NCBI RefSeq assembly: GCF_900497805.2
Contig: NW_020954630.1
Location: 12,176,959-12,240,958, forward strand
Origin: Vombatus ursinus
Lineage: Eukaryota; Chordata; Mammalia; Diprotodontia; Vombatidae
Reading direction: 5' to 3'
DNA length: 64,000 nucleotides
Shown here piece by piece: positions 43,448 through 57,939 of this stretch. Within the stretch, counting starts at the first letter, position 1. Every line of letters starts with the position of its first letter. The translations under genes and the position numbers were made by a program. The notes under the pieces were generated by a model that saw nothing but the letters and a program-made list of their open reading frames with translations, did not search any database and was not told the origin of the DNA.

Positions 43448-43850
43448 TGGGCAGCTAGGTGGCATAGTTGGGTAGAGTGCTGGGCCTGGAGTCAGAAAGA
43501 TTCATCTTCCTAAGTTCAAATCCAGCCTCAGTCACTTACTGTGTCATCCTAGGCAAGTCACTTAACCCTGTGTGCCTCGGTTTCCTTATCTGGAAAATGA
43601 GCTGGAGAAAGAAATGGCAAACCACTCTAGTATCTTTGCCAAGAAAACCCTAAATAGAGGCAGCTAGGTGGTGCAGTGGATAGAGTGCCAGCCCTGGATT
43701 CAAGAGGACCTGGGTTCAAATCCAGCCTCAGGCACATAACACTTGTGTGACCTTGGGCACGTCACTTAAACCCATTGCCTAACCAAAAAAACCAAAAAAC
43801 CCTAAATGGAGAAATAGAAAGTCCAACACAACTAAAACCAAATGACAACA
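43448..43850 (+). repeat. Core-SINE (WSINE1-like), split by another SINE
   Basis: The outer SINE reads 'gggcagctaggtggcatagt' ... 'gaaatggcaaaccactctag' to 43655. It resumes at 43808 with 'ggagaaatagaaagtccaac' and 'acaactaaaaccaaatgaca', the expected tail. Confidence 0.9.
43656..43795 (+). repeat. Inner SINE with 12-bp target duplication
   Basis: 'gaggcagctaggtggtgcag', 'ggacctgggttcaaatccag', 'gtgaccttgggcacgtcact' and 'cccattgcctaacc' with an A-rich tail: the shorter SINE type that stops after 'attgcct'. AAAACCCTAAAT at 43644-43655 and 43796-43807 flanks it. Confidence 0.93.
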
Positions 43851-43917
43851 AAGATACATTTTCCAGTATTGGTGCTTATAAAACAGGATTGCTGCATTGA
43901 CAGCTGTAAAATTTGTA

Positions 43918-44090
43918 AATTATAAATTTAGAGCTAGATGGGAATCCACCTTCATTTTGCAAATGAGGAAAATAAAAGTCAGAGAGTTTTAGTGATTTAC
44001 CTAGGATCTCACAGCTTGTACCTGCAGTGATATTCAAAACCAGATCTTCCTGACTCCAGTTCAGTTTTCTATGTCCTATACTAGGAATGT
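43918..44090 (-). repeat. THER1/MIR SINE, antisense
   Basis: 'aaatttagagctagatggga', 'cattttgcaaatgaggaaaa', 'agtgatttacctaggatctc' and 'cttcctgactccagttcagt' follow the THER1 order. Confidence 0.8.
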
Positions 44091-45139
44091 AGTAATGCAG
44101 ACTAGATCTCTGGTCTGTGAAGGGCCAGAGATCATTAGAGATATACTAACTAGGATTCTTTTAATAAATAAAAGACTAATATCATCACTACATGTTGCTG
44201 GATCATTTTTGAAGTGATTTGGTCATACTGTAATTAAATGTTTTGTTAGAGAATTAATTCTTTCCCACATGTACCACTCTTAGCTAAAGTGCTTAAATTA
44301 ATAAGTGCACCAGAAGCATCAGAGATTAGAAGATTGTTAGAATCTTTGGCATTGTATATCTTCAGGAATTCATGGTACAGGAGGACAATCAACATATATT
44401 TAGCATTTTTCTTAAAACATGTTTCTTAAAAATTGGATAACTGTGTCAAACTCCAAATTATAGTATTTCAAATAGATTTATTTGTAACTACTAATTTGCC
44501 ATTGTTGAATTTAAGGTTTTCAGGATTCAAAACTATTTACCCTATCTTTGCTTTGCAAACATTCAGAGTTTATCTCAGGAGAGCTGGAATTACATGGGAA
44601 TTCTCACAGTGTTGCTTAGCTATACAGCACTGTTCAGAACTTGAGGAAAGTAATCTTCCACTGAGGATTAAGAGGTATTCAGGTACACCAAGAAAAAGAG
44701 CTAGGCAAATTAGATTGGAATATCTCCAAAAAATTTAAATCCAAAGTAATAAAAATATTTCCATATTAAATATATTAAACATTAACTTTAGATGTTAATG
44801 ACATAAGCACATCAATAAAAAGAATTAAAGGGGAAATTAGCACATGGCTGTTAAATGAATTACTGTTACACTGTTATTTATGCCTATGTAGTTGACAAAG
44901 ATAACAAAACTGCAGTGGTTTAAACATCGGAGAACTCTGACCTTAATTTCAATTTTTATCACTGTTCTTGTATGAAATAGATTGCTTGAACACATTGATG
45001 ATTTATAGACCTTAGAAAATGAATAATAAATTCCATTCTGTTATTATACTTGAACTGTCATGTGAGAATCACTCCTTGAGAGTTTACTTATAGTTAATTC
45101 AAAGCAATTTTAAACATGAAAAGATATTTAATCTGTTAC
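44091..45139. other. Unassigned intronic sequence with an open frame
   Basis: Contains a 101-codon open frame at 44433-44738 (+) that I cannot match to any family. It has no domain, splice-site pattern or codon bias that I could point to. No repeats recognised. Confidence 0.35.
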
Positions 45140-45150
45140 ACTAAACATGA

Positions 45151-45396
45151 GCAACTAGGAGGCACCATAGATAGAATGCCAGGACTGGGGTCAGGAAGAC
45201 TTTAGTTTAAAATGGCCTCAGACACTTACTAGCTGTGTGACCCTGGGCAAGTCACTTAACCCTGTTTGCCTTAGTTTCCTCATCTGTAAAATGAGCTGGA
45301 GAAGGAAATGGCGAACCTCTCCAGTATCCTTGCCAAGAAAAACCCAAAGGGGTCATGAAGAGTTGGACGCAAGTGAAACAACTGAACAACAACAAT
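45151..45396 (+). repeat. Full-length core-SINE with 11-bp target duplication
   Basis: 'gcaactaggaggcaccatag', 'gtgtgaccctgggcaagtca', 'catctgtaaaatgagctgga', 'ggggtcatgaagagttggac', 'aactgaacaacaacaa'. ACTAAACATGA is repeated at 45140-45150 and 45397-45407. Confidence 0.95.
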
Positions 45397-45449
45397 ACTA
45401 AACATGATATTTCATAGCTCTAACAAAAGTCTGAGATGCAAATATGAAG

Positions 45450-46115
45450 ACAATTGGCAAAAAAAAAAAGTTACAACCATTCCTCTGTGGCAAAGGATAT
45501 GAACACTTTTCAAAAGAAAAAATGCAATATATCAATAACCATGTAGAAAAAAAGTGCTTGAAATAAATAATGATAAGAGGTTAAAATTAGTTAATGTCAG
45601 AAGAGCTGTGGGATGATAAGTACTCTAATATACAATTACTTCAACATTTTATTGTTTAATCTATTCTGGAATACAATTTGAAATTATCCAAGAAAATTTA
45701 CTAAACTGTAGTTTGACTACAAAACTGTAATACTGACTAGAAATCCCAGTATTAGATGTACCACAAGTTGTCAGTTACAGAAAGGTGTCCCAGATATACT
45801 AAAATATTCATAGTAATATTTGCAGTGGCAAAAAGGTAGGGACACTGTGGTTGACCATTAATTGATGAATGCCTGAACAAATTGTGGCATATAAATATAA
45901 TAGGATATTATTATAATTATTCTACTTTAAGACATTACAAATATGAGGAATTCAGAGAAAGGAAGACTTGTATGAGTTAATGCAGAATAAGAGGCCAAAC
46001 CAGAAAAACGATATATATATATAATTTTTACAATAATAAAGTGAAAATAACTCTATAAGAAATCAGAATTCAGCTCAAATGCGATGACCATTGTTGTTTC
46101 TAGATGACTAATGTT
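45450..46115 (+). mobile_element. Old L1 ORF2 3' fragment
   Basis: 'gtggcaaaggatatgaacac', 'tcaataaccatgtagaaaaa', 'gaaatcccagtattagatgt', 'atttgcagtggcaaaaaggt', 'attgatgaatgcctgaacaa', 'ggaagacttgtatgagttaa' are sense L1 ORF2 C-terminal words. It is diverged and frame-broken. Confidence 0.75.
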
Positions 46116-46129
46116 GGAATATAGTTCCC

Positions 46130-46460
46130 TTAAGGCATATTCTCTGTTCATGTCTCACTTCCCTCCCAGAACACAGGGGTCTTTGATGTAGGGACAGTAT
46201 CATTTTCCATCTAACACAACGCCTTGCATATTATAATACTTAACAAGTATTTGTTGAATTGAGGAAACTGAGGTTGAGCCAGAGCACTTTTTATAACCTC
46301 CCTTCTATATGTGTATAACTGTTTGTATCTCATCATAAGTCATTAAAATATGAGCTCCTTGATGTAGGGGCTGTTTTTGCCTTTCTCTGTGTCCCCAACA
46401 ACTTATCACAGTACCTGACACATAGTAACCATTTAGTAAATGTAGACTGAGTGACTGACT
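46130..46460 (+). mobile_element. Two successive L2 3' ends
   Basis: The first tail ('ggtctttgatgtagggacag', 'caagtatttgttgaattgag') ends at about 46265. A second ('atgagctccttgatgtaggg', 'cacagtacctgacacatagt', 'gactgagtgactgac') ends at 46460. Confidence 0.8.
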
Positions 46461-47814
46461 CAGGGTTTTTTCAAGAACTCAAAAAACAGGGAATATGGTG
46501 GCTAATGTTGGTGATGAGCTAGTTATCATCAGTATATACTTGTGGGCAAAAGCATCCTCTGTTATTACTGTTGACTCTCACTAAGGTTTGGGAGGGATTT
46601 GACCTAAACTGCCTTCTCATCCAAGCTGTTTTTTTCCTCATCCAAAGATAAAATGACATATAGCCCATGTTGTCAAGAAATTAATGGTGAAACTAATAGA
46701 GGAACCATTCAGTCAGCCATCAACCGTTTATTAAGTGTCTAATAGGTGCCATGCACTGTACTAACTGCTGGGGATAAAAAGAAAGGCAAATGTACTGTTC
46801 CATCCTCAAGAAGTTCACATTCGAATGGGAGAGATGACATATAAACATGTACAAGCAAGATATGTAGAGAATAAACAGATGGAAGGCACTGGACTCAGGA
46901 GGGACCAGAAAGCTACAAGGTAGAGTTGAGGGGGCAAAGCATTCCAAGCATGGAGGGCAGCCAGCGCTAAGGCACAAGTCTGGAGAGAGAGAGTTTTGTT
47001 TTGTTTTTTTGTTTGTACTAGGAATAGCAAAAAGGCCAGTTCCATTGGATTGTGAGTACATGAAGGAGAGTAAAATGTAAGAAGAATGGAAAAGTAGGAA
47101 AATGCCAGGTTGTAAAGGGCTTTACCTGCCAAACAGAGCATTTTATATTTGATTCTAGAGGTGATAGGGAACCATTGTAGTAGATTGACTTGGGAGGTAG
47201 AACATTAGATCTGTACAATAGGGAAATCACTTTGGCAACTGAATAGAGGATAAATAGGAATGAGTAGAGACTTGAGGCACAGAAACCGGTTAGAAGCTTC
47301 TTGCCATGCTCTGGGTGAGAGATGATAAGAGCCTATAGGAGGACAATGGCTATGTATGTGGAAAAAGAGGAGGATGATACTGAGATTGCTATTCTGGGTT
47401 ACTGGGAGGTTAGGATGTTGGTTGGTACCTTAACAGTAATAAAGTTTGGAAGAGGAGGAAGGATTGGGGGGGGGGGCAGAATAATGGATTCTGTTTGGAA
47501 TATATTGAATTTGAGATGCCTCCAGGGCACCCAGTACAAGATATCTAAAAGATTGTTGGGGTTGCAAGCCTAGAGCTCACAGTAGAGAACAAATGTGTGT
47601 AGATCTGGGAGTCATCTTCATAGAGATAAGAACTTGAACCTGTGGAGGCTGAGGCGACCACAGAATGAGATAGTATAGAAGGAGAAGAGAAGAGGGCCTG
47701 ACACCGACTCTTGGAGATTCACCTGTAATTAATGGGTATGACTTGGACAGAGACCCTGAAAAAGACACCAAGAAGGAATTATCAGACAAGTAGGAAGAGA
47801 ACCATTTCTCACAT

Positions 47815-47839
47815 ACACACACACACACACACACACACA
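47815..47839. repeat. (AC)n microsatellite
   Basis: Uninterrupted AC dinucleotides within the antisense L2. Confidence 0.95.
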
Positions 47840-48474
47840 TCAGAAGAATATATATTCAGGTGGAGATGGTGAAGGCTACAACATGGTCAAGAAAGTTGAG
47901 GATTGAGAAGAAGTCATTAAATTTAACAACTGAGAAAACATTGGTGATTTTGGAGAAGGCAGCTGAATGATGAGGTTAGAAGACAAGTTGCAGAGAGTTT
48001 AGGAGTGAGTGAAACCAGCGGAAGTGAAAGTACCTAGTATAGACAGCTTTCTCGTTTATTTTAGCCACAAAGAGGAGGAGATATCAGACAATAAATAGGG
48101 TTGTTTTTGTTTTTCAAGGGTGGGGTGTGTGTGTCTGTGTCTGTGTCTTAGAGGGAAGGAGCCAACAGATAGGAAAGGGAGGGGATGGAATCAAAGGTCC
48201 ATTACCAGAGTTTGCCCTGGCAAGGAGATGGACCACCTCTCCATCAGCCAGGGGTGAGAGAAAAGGCGATGGAGAAGGATGTCTGAGTGACCTGAGACGA
48301 GGGTGAAGAGGACGAGGGAGCCATCAGAATGCTCAGAATTTTTTCAGAGAAAGTGGGGTCCTCAACAGAGAAGGTATGGGAGAGGGTATGGGGAGGGAGT
48401 ACAGTGGCAACTTGAGGACTAAGGAACAAGTTTGAAATAGCTGCCAGGAAAATAACATGTACTGTATAGGTGTA

Positions 48475-48500
48475 TACACACACACACACACACACACACA
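48475..48500. repeat. (AC)n microsatellite
   Basis: Uninterrupted AC dinucleotides after 'gtgtat' within the antisense L2. Confidence 0.95.
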
Positions 48501-48699
48501 GAAATATGCAAAACACCTTAGAAGCAGATCGAAGGGGGTGAGGGGGTGGCACCTGCTTATACCAAGAAAGATCTAATGAAGACAGAGGAAATTGAACTAA
48601 ATCTTGAAAGACATCAGTGACTTCCAAGAGTTAGAAATAAGAAGGGAGGTCATTCCAAGCATGAGGGCCAACTTCCTTCCCTTACTCCCCCCCCAAAAA

Positions 48700-49565
48700 A
48701 GCACAGAATTAGTGAGTAGCAACATTTATTAAGCAAGATATAGTGTCATGGGTGAGAAGCAGCCAATAGACAAGTATTTTCTGGACCATAGATTGTGTAA
48801 AGAGAAGTAGTTGATAATAAGACTAAAAATCCAGATGAAGCTAGGTTATAAAGAGCTTTAAATGACAAACAGAAGTTTATTTTTGATCCTATGTAATAGG
48901 GAGCCACTGGATTTTTTTTTTTAATTGAGGGATGTTATAGACTTGAGCTTTGGGAAAATTACTTTGCCAGTTGTGTGGAGAATGTATTGAAGTAAAAGAT
49001 GTATTGGATGTGAGGCAAAACTTGTTAGGAGGCTGTTTTATTAGTCCAGATGAGAGAGGATGAAGTCCTAAATTAGTGTGATGGCCTTGCAAGTGGAGAG
49101 AAAAGAATATATAGGAAAGATCTTGGTAAGATGGGAATAACAAGATGTGGCATCTGTTTAGATACATTAGGTGAGTGAGAGTGAAGAGTCAAGTATGACA
49201 CCTAAGTTGCAAACTGGGGTAACTAGATGGATGGACGGTGACACCTTCAAAAGTAATGAAGAACTTCAGAAGGGGACTGGTTTGGGTAAGAAAGATAATG
49301 AATTCTGTTTTAGCCATGTTGAGTTTGAAATGTCTGCACAAAATCCAGTTTCACCTGTCCAATAGTAGTTGGTGATGTGGGACAGGAACTCACAAGAAAG
49401 ACTAGGGCTGGATATATGACTCAAGAAAGGCTTCTGTAGAAACTGACACATGAACTTCCTTGAAGGAAGCTAAGGATGCTAAGAAGCCAATAGGAGGAGG
49501 AAATTCATTCCAGGAATAGGAACAACCTGGCTTCAAACATATGAAATCATCAAATCAGGAGCAAA
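48700..49565 (-). mobile_element. Second L2 LINE, antisense
   Basis: After a new inverted tail ('caacatttattaagcaagat') come 'aaagagctttaaatgacaaa', 'agggagccactggatttttt', 'gaggctgttttattagtcca', 'gagtgaagagtcaagtatga', 'gaattctgttttagccatgt' and 'tgagtttgaaatgtctgcac'. On the - strand 49266-49451 reads 'DISNSTWLKQNSLSFLPKP', the degraded L2 'DISxWMxxxxLKLNxSKTEL...PPKP' segment. The part 49425-49565 may be a further L2 piece. Confidence 0.85.
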
Positions 49566-50060
49566 CTATGCCAGAAATCCATCAAGTGAGAATTATTTTC
49601 TTTGCCATTGTATTCTCTTCTAGCTACATACTGGGCTGGTGGAAGAAAAGGGGAGCAGAAATTTTTCCAGTGGAACTATGTGTCCCCCAGGCAGGTTGAC
49701 TAAGAGAATGGTGAGCACAACAGGAAGTATGTTCCTTTCTTGCTGTGATCATGAGGGCAGAATGGCTAAACATGGGTCCTGGGATAGACAAATGCCTGGG
49801 CAACAATAAGACCTGAAGATGTGGATTCTGACACCTGGGAAACGAGTTTTCTCTGCTCCCCTCCCCAAAACCTATTCTCTAATTTCTTCTTTCTGTCTCT
49901 CTCCCGTCCAATTTCCTCATCTTTTCTTCATCTTCTCATTCTCTACTTAGCCCTGTCAGCCCATCTTGAGTGGGAAGTAGTGTGGGAGTGAGAATGCTTC
50001 CTTATCACCTCTTGTCACTTAACACAAAATGCATTTGTCCTATATGGGAAAAAGTTTTGT
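49566..50060. other. Unassigned intronic sequence
   Basis: Slightly GC-richer than average (49620-49900). No repeat or coding signal recognised. Confidence 0.35.
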
Positions 50061-50235
50061 TCCATCTGGTGAGTAAGTGTCTTACAAGTCTGGGGAATCC
50101 TGAGGTTCCAGAAAGTTATTAAATGACCTGCTGAGCATCACAGCATCAGAACCAGCTTCAGCCTCAGACCTCAGGATGCTCAGCCTGGCATTCTGGCCCT
50201 GCGCCACACAGGTGCCCACACCTCTACTGTGATGA
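50061..50235 (-). repeat. Probable MIR SINE, antisense
   Basis: 'ttattaaatgacctgctgag', 'catcacagcatcagaaccag', 'cattctggccctgcgccaca' resemble an antisense MIR ('...cactgtgccac'). Confidence 0.5.
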
Positions 50236-50459
50236 GGGATGGGGTTTATTTCTTATTTCTCTTTTGAATGGCTTTGAGCAGATATTTCGTTCTCTTTTCT
50301 ACATTGCTTACTAATTTCTTCTTCAGCTAAATGGAGATGTTCAAATAATTTGGGTCTGTAGAGGGAGACCCTTGGGCTTGTGTCATTTTTTATTCCTTAG
50401 CAGTCTCTTACAGTCCTACTGAATCTTTTGCTTTTTCTGAAATGCCAATCCTTAGGGTA

Positions 50460-50545
50460 GAGGAGGGAAAGCATTTTTTTAAGCATTTAATGTACCAGAT
50501 ACTGTGCTAAGTACCTGAGATACAAGTACAATTCGAATAGGAAGT
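50460..50545 (-). mobile_element. L2 tail fragment, antisense
   Basis: 'aagcatttaatgtaccagat' and 'actgtgctaagtacctgaga' are an inverted L2 end. Confidence 0.65.
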
Positions 50546-53527
<2,982 letters not shown>

Positions 53528-53540
53528 AAAAGCTGTTTCT

Positions 53541-53689
53541 CTGGAGGCGGCCAGGTGGCGCAGTGAATATAGCTCAGGCCTTGGAGTAAGGAGGACCTGC
53601 GTTCAAATATGATTTCAGACACTTGACACTTACTAGCTGTGTGACCCTGGGCAAGTCACTTAACCCTGATTGCCTCACCAAAACAAAAC
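53541..53689 (+). repeat. Short core-SINE with 13-bp target duplication (one mismatch)
   Basis: 'ctggaggcggccaggtggcg', 'ggaggacctgcgttcaaata', 'tagctgtgtgaccctgggca', 'cactgattgcctcacc'-like end and an AC-rich A-tail. AAAAGCTGTTTCT (53528-53540) and AAAAGCTATTTCT (53690-53702) flank it. Confidence 0.93.
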
Positions 53690-53702
53690 AAAAGCTATTT
53701 CT

Positions 53703-55080
53703 TTGTTTGGCTGCCAGTATAACTTATATCTCTAGCCTTTTGATCTCTGATGAACATTTTTATGCCTTTGTTCTGCCTCTATAAGTTATTTACTTCTCCT
53801 TCTGTGCTTTGTTTTCCTAAATGCTTTCATCCTTCCTAGGTTATTGGAGTTTTGTTTTTTTGTTGTTTTTTTTTCAGTTTTGTTCCACAGATATCCTACT
53901 ATGTGCTCAGCAGTATAGTAGATGGTTTATCTTATTCGTTTTATATTTTTATTTGTTGTTGATTCATATTTTACAGCAGTAATTTTTTAACCGTTTATTA
54001 TGAGTTTTTCTCCCAAAGAGTTTTTATGAATTCCTGTTAAATCAAAATCTGTTTTTATGTAATAAGCATTTAATCTTCCCACTGTTTTGTTAATCCACCT
54101 ATGCTTTCATATTTAATGAGTTATATCAAAACATGGTTATGTACTTGTATCAAATTTATTACCTAGTATGGAAAATGAATATTTGTGAAAAAAATCATTA
54201 TGTGGGATAAATCATTATATGGGATAAAAAGAGCTAAGTCTAATGTTCGAAAGTCACATAAATTCTTACCAACTACACAAGCATAATCACCAGAAAGGGT
54301 CCTCTTTATATTTTGTCAATTCTTAGAATATAACATAAATTTATAAAAGTACATACATAGAGTACACTTAATAAAGAGTAGTGAAAATTTCTGTGTGACT
54401 TACAGAATGCTTTTTAATAGTTACATGATACTTTTTAGTTACACTTCATGTATGATACTGATATATAACAAGTATCTTGGTTAGCTCTGTAACTGGAATA
54501 TTTAAAGTTAAGAGATTGATGTGATAGCACATTTATGGCTTAGATTCTAACCCTCCTCCATAAGAAGTAGAAGATACAGTCAGGTGGATATGATGTGACA
54601 TTGGGAGGGTCAGCCAGGACTTTATCTATTTGTTGTTTGTAAACTTTTTAAAAGTCATAGTACCTTTCAGTCTAGCAGAGGTCCATAATAAAGAGGAAAC
54701 ACTTTTTTTCTCCACCTTAAACTCTAAGCTGAAAGTGGGGAAGGGAAAGATTATCTCCTTCCTTCAGTCCCTGCCATTTGTATCTGGGATACTTTAGGTG
54801 GAATAAGACAGCAGGGAATTTATTTTTTTGACTTACTCATCCCAAGAGACTTTTGTTGACAAAGAGAACATCCATTAGTGATTCTGTGGGTCAAACAATG
54901 CAGGCAACATTCCCACTTCAACAGACAATCCATTTATAAAATGTTTCCTGTGTATAAGACGTTTGAACATATGTTCCCTGCCTATACTTTCTTGTGGGCA
55001 AATGGTTAAAGTATTTTTTAAATTTAAGAAGAATATTATCTTTAAATATCAGTGTTTTAAATTATGTCAGTATCATATCA
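53703..55080. other. Unassigned AT-rich intronic sequence
   Basis: No gene or definite repeat. 'gtgggataaatcattatatg' at about 54200 is a small local duplication of 'aaatcattatgtgggata'. Confidence 0.4.
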
Positions 55081-55112
55081 GTCTTCCTAAGACCACCTAG
55101 CTGCCCCTGGAC
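55081..55112 (-). repeat. Core-SINE head fragment, antisense
   Basis: 'gaccacctagctgcccctgg' is the inverted first bases of a core-SINE; the rest is missing. Confidence 0.55.
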
Positions 55113-55184
55113 ATTTACTTTCTATAACTTTTTTTTTAAAAGACTTCCCTCCAACATATGGTTTTTGAGTTTGTTTGTTTTTTT

Positions 55185-55432
55185 TCAACTGCATGGTGTA
55201 CTAGATAGAGTGGAGGACCTAGGTTTGAATCCTCTTTTTCATACTTATGAACCATATGACCATGAACAGGTTACTTAATTTATTTTAGCCTCAGTTTCCC
55301 CATCTATAAAATGGGGATTGTAACGCCTATAATATCTCACAAGATGGTTGTGAGAATCAGACGAGATAATTTATGTACGATACTTTGAAACTTTAAGGCT
55401 TTTTGTAAATACTTGCTATTTTTTTTTAAATA
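55185..55432 (+). repeat. MIR SINE
   Basis: 'gcatggtgtactagatagag', 'tatgaaccatatgaccatga', 'cctcagtttccccatctata', 'aaatggggattgtaacgcct', 'ggttgtgagaatcagacgag', 'ctttgaaactttaaggcttt' are the full MIR order. Confidence 0.85.
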
Positions 55433-55619
55433 CTGATCCTGTGTGCACCAACTCTTTCTTTTATAGGAGCAGATTTACTATGATGAATATTTTCTAGTCT
55501 GGTATAGCATTGACATTATCTTTTGTAAGGAAGAAAAAAATTTAAGGAGATAATTATCTATATTGGTAAAGACTTAAGAGTTAGGAATTTAGAATTAAAT
55601 TCTTATTTTCCTTCATCTG

Positions 55620-56160
55620 ATGCTTTAGTAGGAAAAGAAGGCAGTGCTGCTGAGGTCTGTAGTAATTGAGCAGCTGCAAACAATAACCTCGAGTACTACA
55701 CTAACATTAGCCTCTCTTCCGTGCTGGAGCTGCCCATGGCCAGCACATAAAAGGAGAGATGGTCAGGGCTCTCCAGTGCAAGTGCTTGAAACTCGCCTTC
55801 ATGATACTGCTTATATAGACCTTTATAGACAAAAAGGAGCCAATATAGATTGGACTTGGTTGCAACAGAGCAGCACAACCACAGTTTGGTTTTTCCTGGG
55901 TGTGTTTCCTTCCGTGTCTTGAGATACTTTCCTGTTTGTGCTCTGTTGCATTTCCAAAAGGGGTATCATGCGCCAGCCTAGCTACCCCATTGCCTGCAAC
56001 ACACACACAAGGGATTTGGCCGTCATATATTTTGTTGCCTAGTCAGCAATAATCATCTCCTTGATACCTTCTTCTGAGTTGTTACCTCTCCCTAGGTTGT
56101 ATCGGTGTTGAGGGATGCTAACAATGAAGAGTTCACAATACACTTTCACCTGCTGTAACA
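55620..56160. other. GC-richer segment of unknown origin, TATA-like motif on the - strand
   Basis: Stands out by base composition from the AT-rich intron and matches no repeat I know. On the - strand it contains 'ggtctatataagcagtatca' (about 55805-55824), a TATA-box-like word, and a 99-codon open frame (55707-56006) without a known domain. One end begins 'tgttacagcaggtgaaagtg' on the - strand. A fossil LTR is one possible explanation; a retrocopy or lineage-specific repeat are others. No terminal repeats or tails prove any of these. Confidence 0.3.
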
Positions 56161-56304
56161 GCCTGCTTTTCTTTTTTCCTTTTAGAAAAATCTAAGTAAT
56201 ACAAGAGTTATGCTACAATTTATCTCATAGGCTTTGCAGAGTAGCAACATTCTGGTGTATCACATAGCCAGCCATCAGCAGCCAGAAGTTTTTCATCCAA
56301 GCCG

Positions 56305-56568
56305 AAGAAGGGGACCTGTAGTGGCTAGAGTACTGGACCTGGCATCAAGAAATTAAGTTCAAATCTGGCCTCATACTTTTACTAGCCTTGTGACTCTTGG
56401 ACGAGTCATGTAACCTCTGCCTGCCTTAGTTTCCTTCTCTATAAAGTGAGGATAATAATGGCACCTACCGTTCAGGGTTGTTAATAAGGAGAAAATGAGA
56501 TATCTATAAAGTACTTTGCAAACCTTAAAGTGTTACATTATAAATTCTAGCTAGTATTACTGTTTTTT
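56305..56568 (+). repeat. MIR/THER1 SINE
   Basis: 'gtagtggctagagtactgga', 'caaatctggcctcatacttt', 'gtaacctctgcctgccttag', 'gaggataataatggcaccta', 'caaaccttaaagtgttacat' are in MIR order and nearly full length. Confidence 0.85.
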
Positions 56569-56569
56569 T

Positions 56570-57550
56570 CTTAAAACCCTGTTGCTTCCCATCTCATAAA
56601 GTGTCACTACATCAGCCATTCAGTTAATGAGATTATTCCTTAGGCAGAATTTTCCATCATCAGCAGAGTTTGAATTCAGGGTTTTCTTTGGAGTAGCTAT
56701 TTCTGTTAAAAAAAAATAGCCTCATCTCTTTGAGTTCAAAATGAAGATATGAAATTTTTGCAATCAATGGGCAGTGAGATTTCCTTATACTGTTGTGTAA
56801 GGTAATATATAAGATAAGCCAGTTTTGATTTTGACCACTCACTGTTATAGCATGTTTTAACTGACTGGATCTGGGAATCAGTATAGTTAATGTCATCTGT
56901 CTGATGACCACTGTATTGTTACAGTACAGAGTATAGCCTGCAATTTTGCAGCAATTTTGTTCATCTATTATTAAGCAAAGTAAAAATCAGAAAACAGAAA
57001 ATTCATTTTGAATGTTAATTTTGAAATTGATCAAAATGTAAATTGACCATTGCTATAAATCATTTCCCCATTTACTTACCTGCCAAACCTGAACTCAGGG
57101 TCTCTTGTTTCTTCTTTCATAGTTGATGTCACTACAAAAATAATACAATCAGGGAATGTAGCTTACGTTTTCTGTTGGAATGCTTCCACCAATTTGTTTT
57201 GCTGCTTATGATTCAAGAGAAACTGGAAACTTAAACTCAGGTCTTGGCTGTTAAGTTCTTCTACTTCAATTTGAATACTTTCTTTCCACTCAATCCTGTT
57301 TGTATTGCCTGGTAAGCAGAATTTCATACTATTTTAATACCCAAACATATATAGCTACTTTTTACATGAAATGGTGAAATTAATTCTTTATTCTTTTGCT
57401 CTAGATTTCTGTCTTTTTCTAAATTCTGTTACTCTGATAGCATAGTTAGAAATATTTTTTCATCAGATTCATGTACTTTCATGAGAAATTGAATACACTG
57501 AGACAAAAGTGAATACAAAACAGTAAATTATAGAGATCTAAATTTATATT
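56570..57550. other. Unassigned AT-rich intronic sequence
   Basis: No gene or definite repeat recognised. Confidence 0.4.
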
Positions 57551-57559
57551 GTAGCTATG

Positions 57560-57782
57560 ATTGAAAAATACTGGTAAGGCAGTATGACAGTAGAGAGGCC
57601 AAGTTTGGAAACAGGAAGACCGATTCATGTTCTGCTTCTCACATAACTACCATGACCTTGGATTAGACACTTAACCACTCAGTTCTTTAGGCAGCTCTTT
57701 AATCTTATAAATTAGAAAAGAATTGTATGTCTGCATAGTTTTTCCCTAGGAGTTTCATCCACTGATGCAATCACAGAGCCAT
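57560..57782 (+). repeat. MIR_Mars-like SINE
   Basis: 'gacagtagagaggccaagtt', 'accatgaccttggattagac', 'ccactcagttctttaggcag', 'ctctttaatcttataaatta', 'ccactgatgcaatcacagag' follow the order of the marsupial MIR with the 'caatgaaatcacag' tail. Confidence 0.75.
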
Positions 57783-57939
57783 ACCCACCCAACCCCACTC
57801 CATGAAAGAAAAGAAAAATAATGTATTCAGTACATGTATTTAATAATATCATCTATATATTTTATACATACATGTATTTATATGTGTATATATTTGTTTA
57901 TTAAGGAAAGCTGAATAAAATTGAAACCTCCTTTTCACA

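Larger units (their letters stand above)
46708..48690 (-). mobile_element. Long L2 LINE, antisense, 3' end through RT region
   Basis: It begins with an inverted tail ('caaccgtttattaagtgtct', 'aataggtgccatgcactgta') and continues with 'agggctttacctgccaaaca', 'tttatatttgattctagagg' and 'tttgagatgcctccagggca'. 'gatctgggagtcatcttcat' and 'agaagagggcctgacaccga' follow, then 'tggtcaagaaagttgaggat' and 'gctgaatgatgaggttagaa'. Read on the - strand these are the L2 RT and 3' region in the correct order. (CA)n tracts at 47815-47839 and 48475-48500 interrupt it. Several open frames here (46720-48627) are broken remnants. Confidence 0.88.

Noticed and set aside
46720-47141. Overlapping - strand frames of 113 and 108 codons.
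   Set aside because: Sense frames of the antisense L2 element, broken and repeat-derived.
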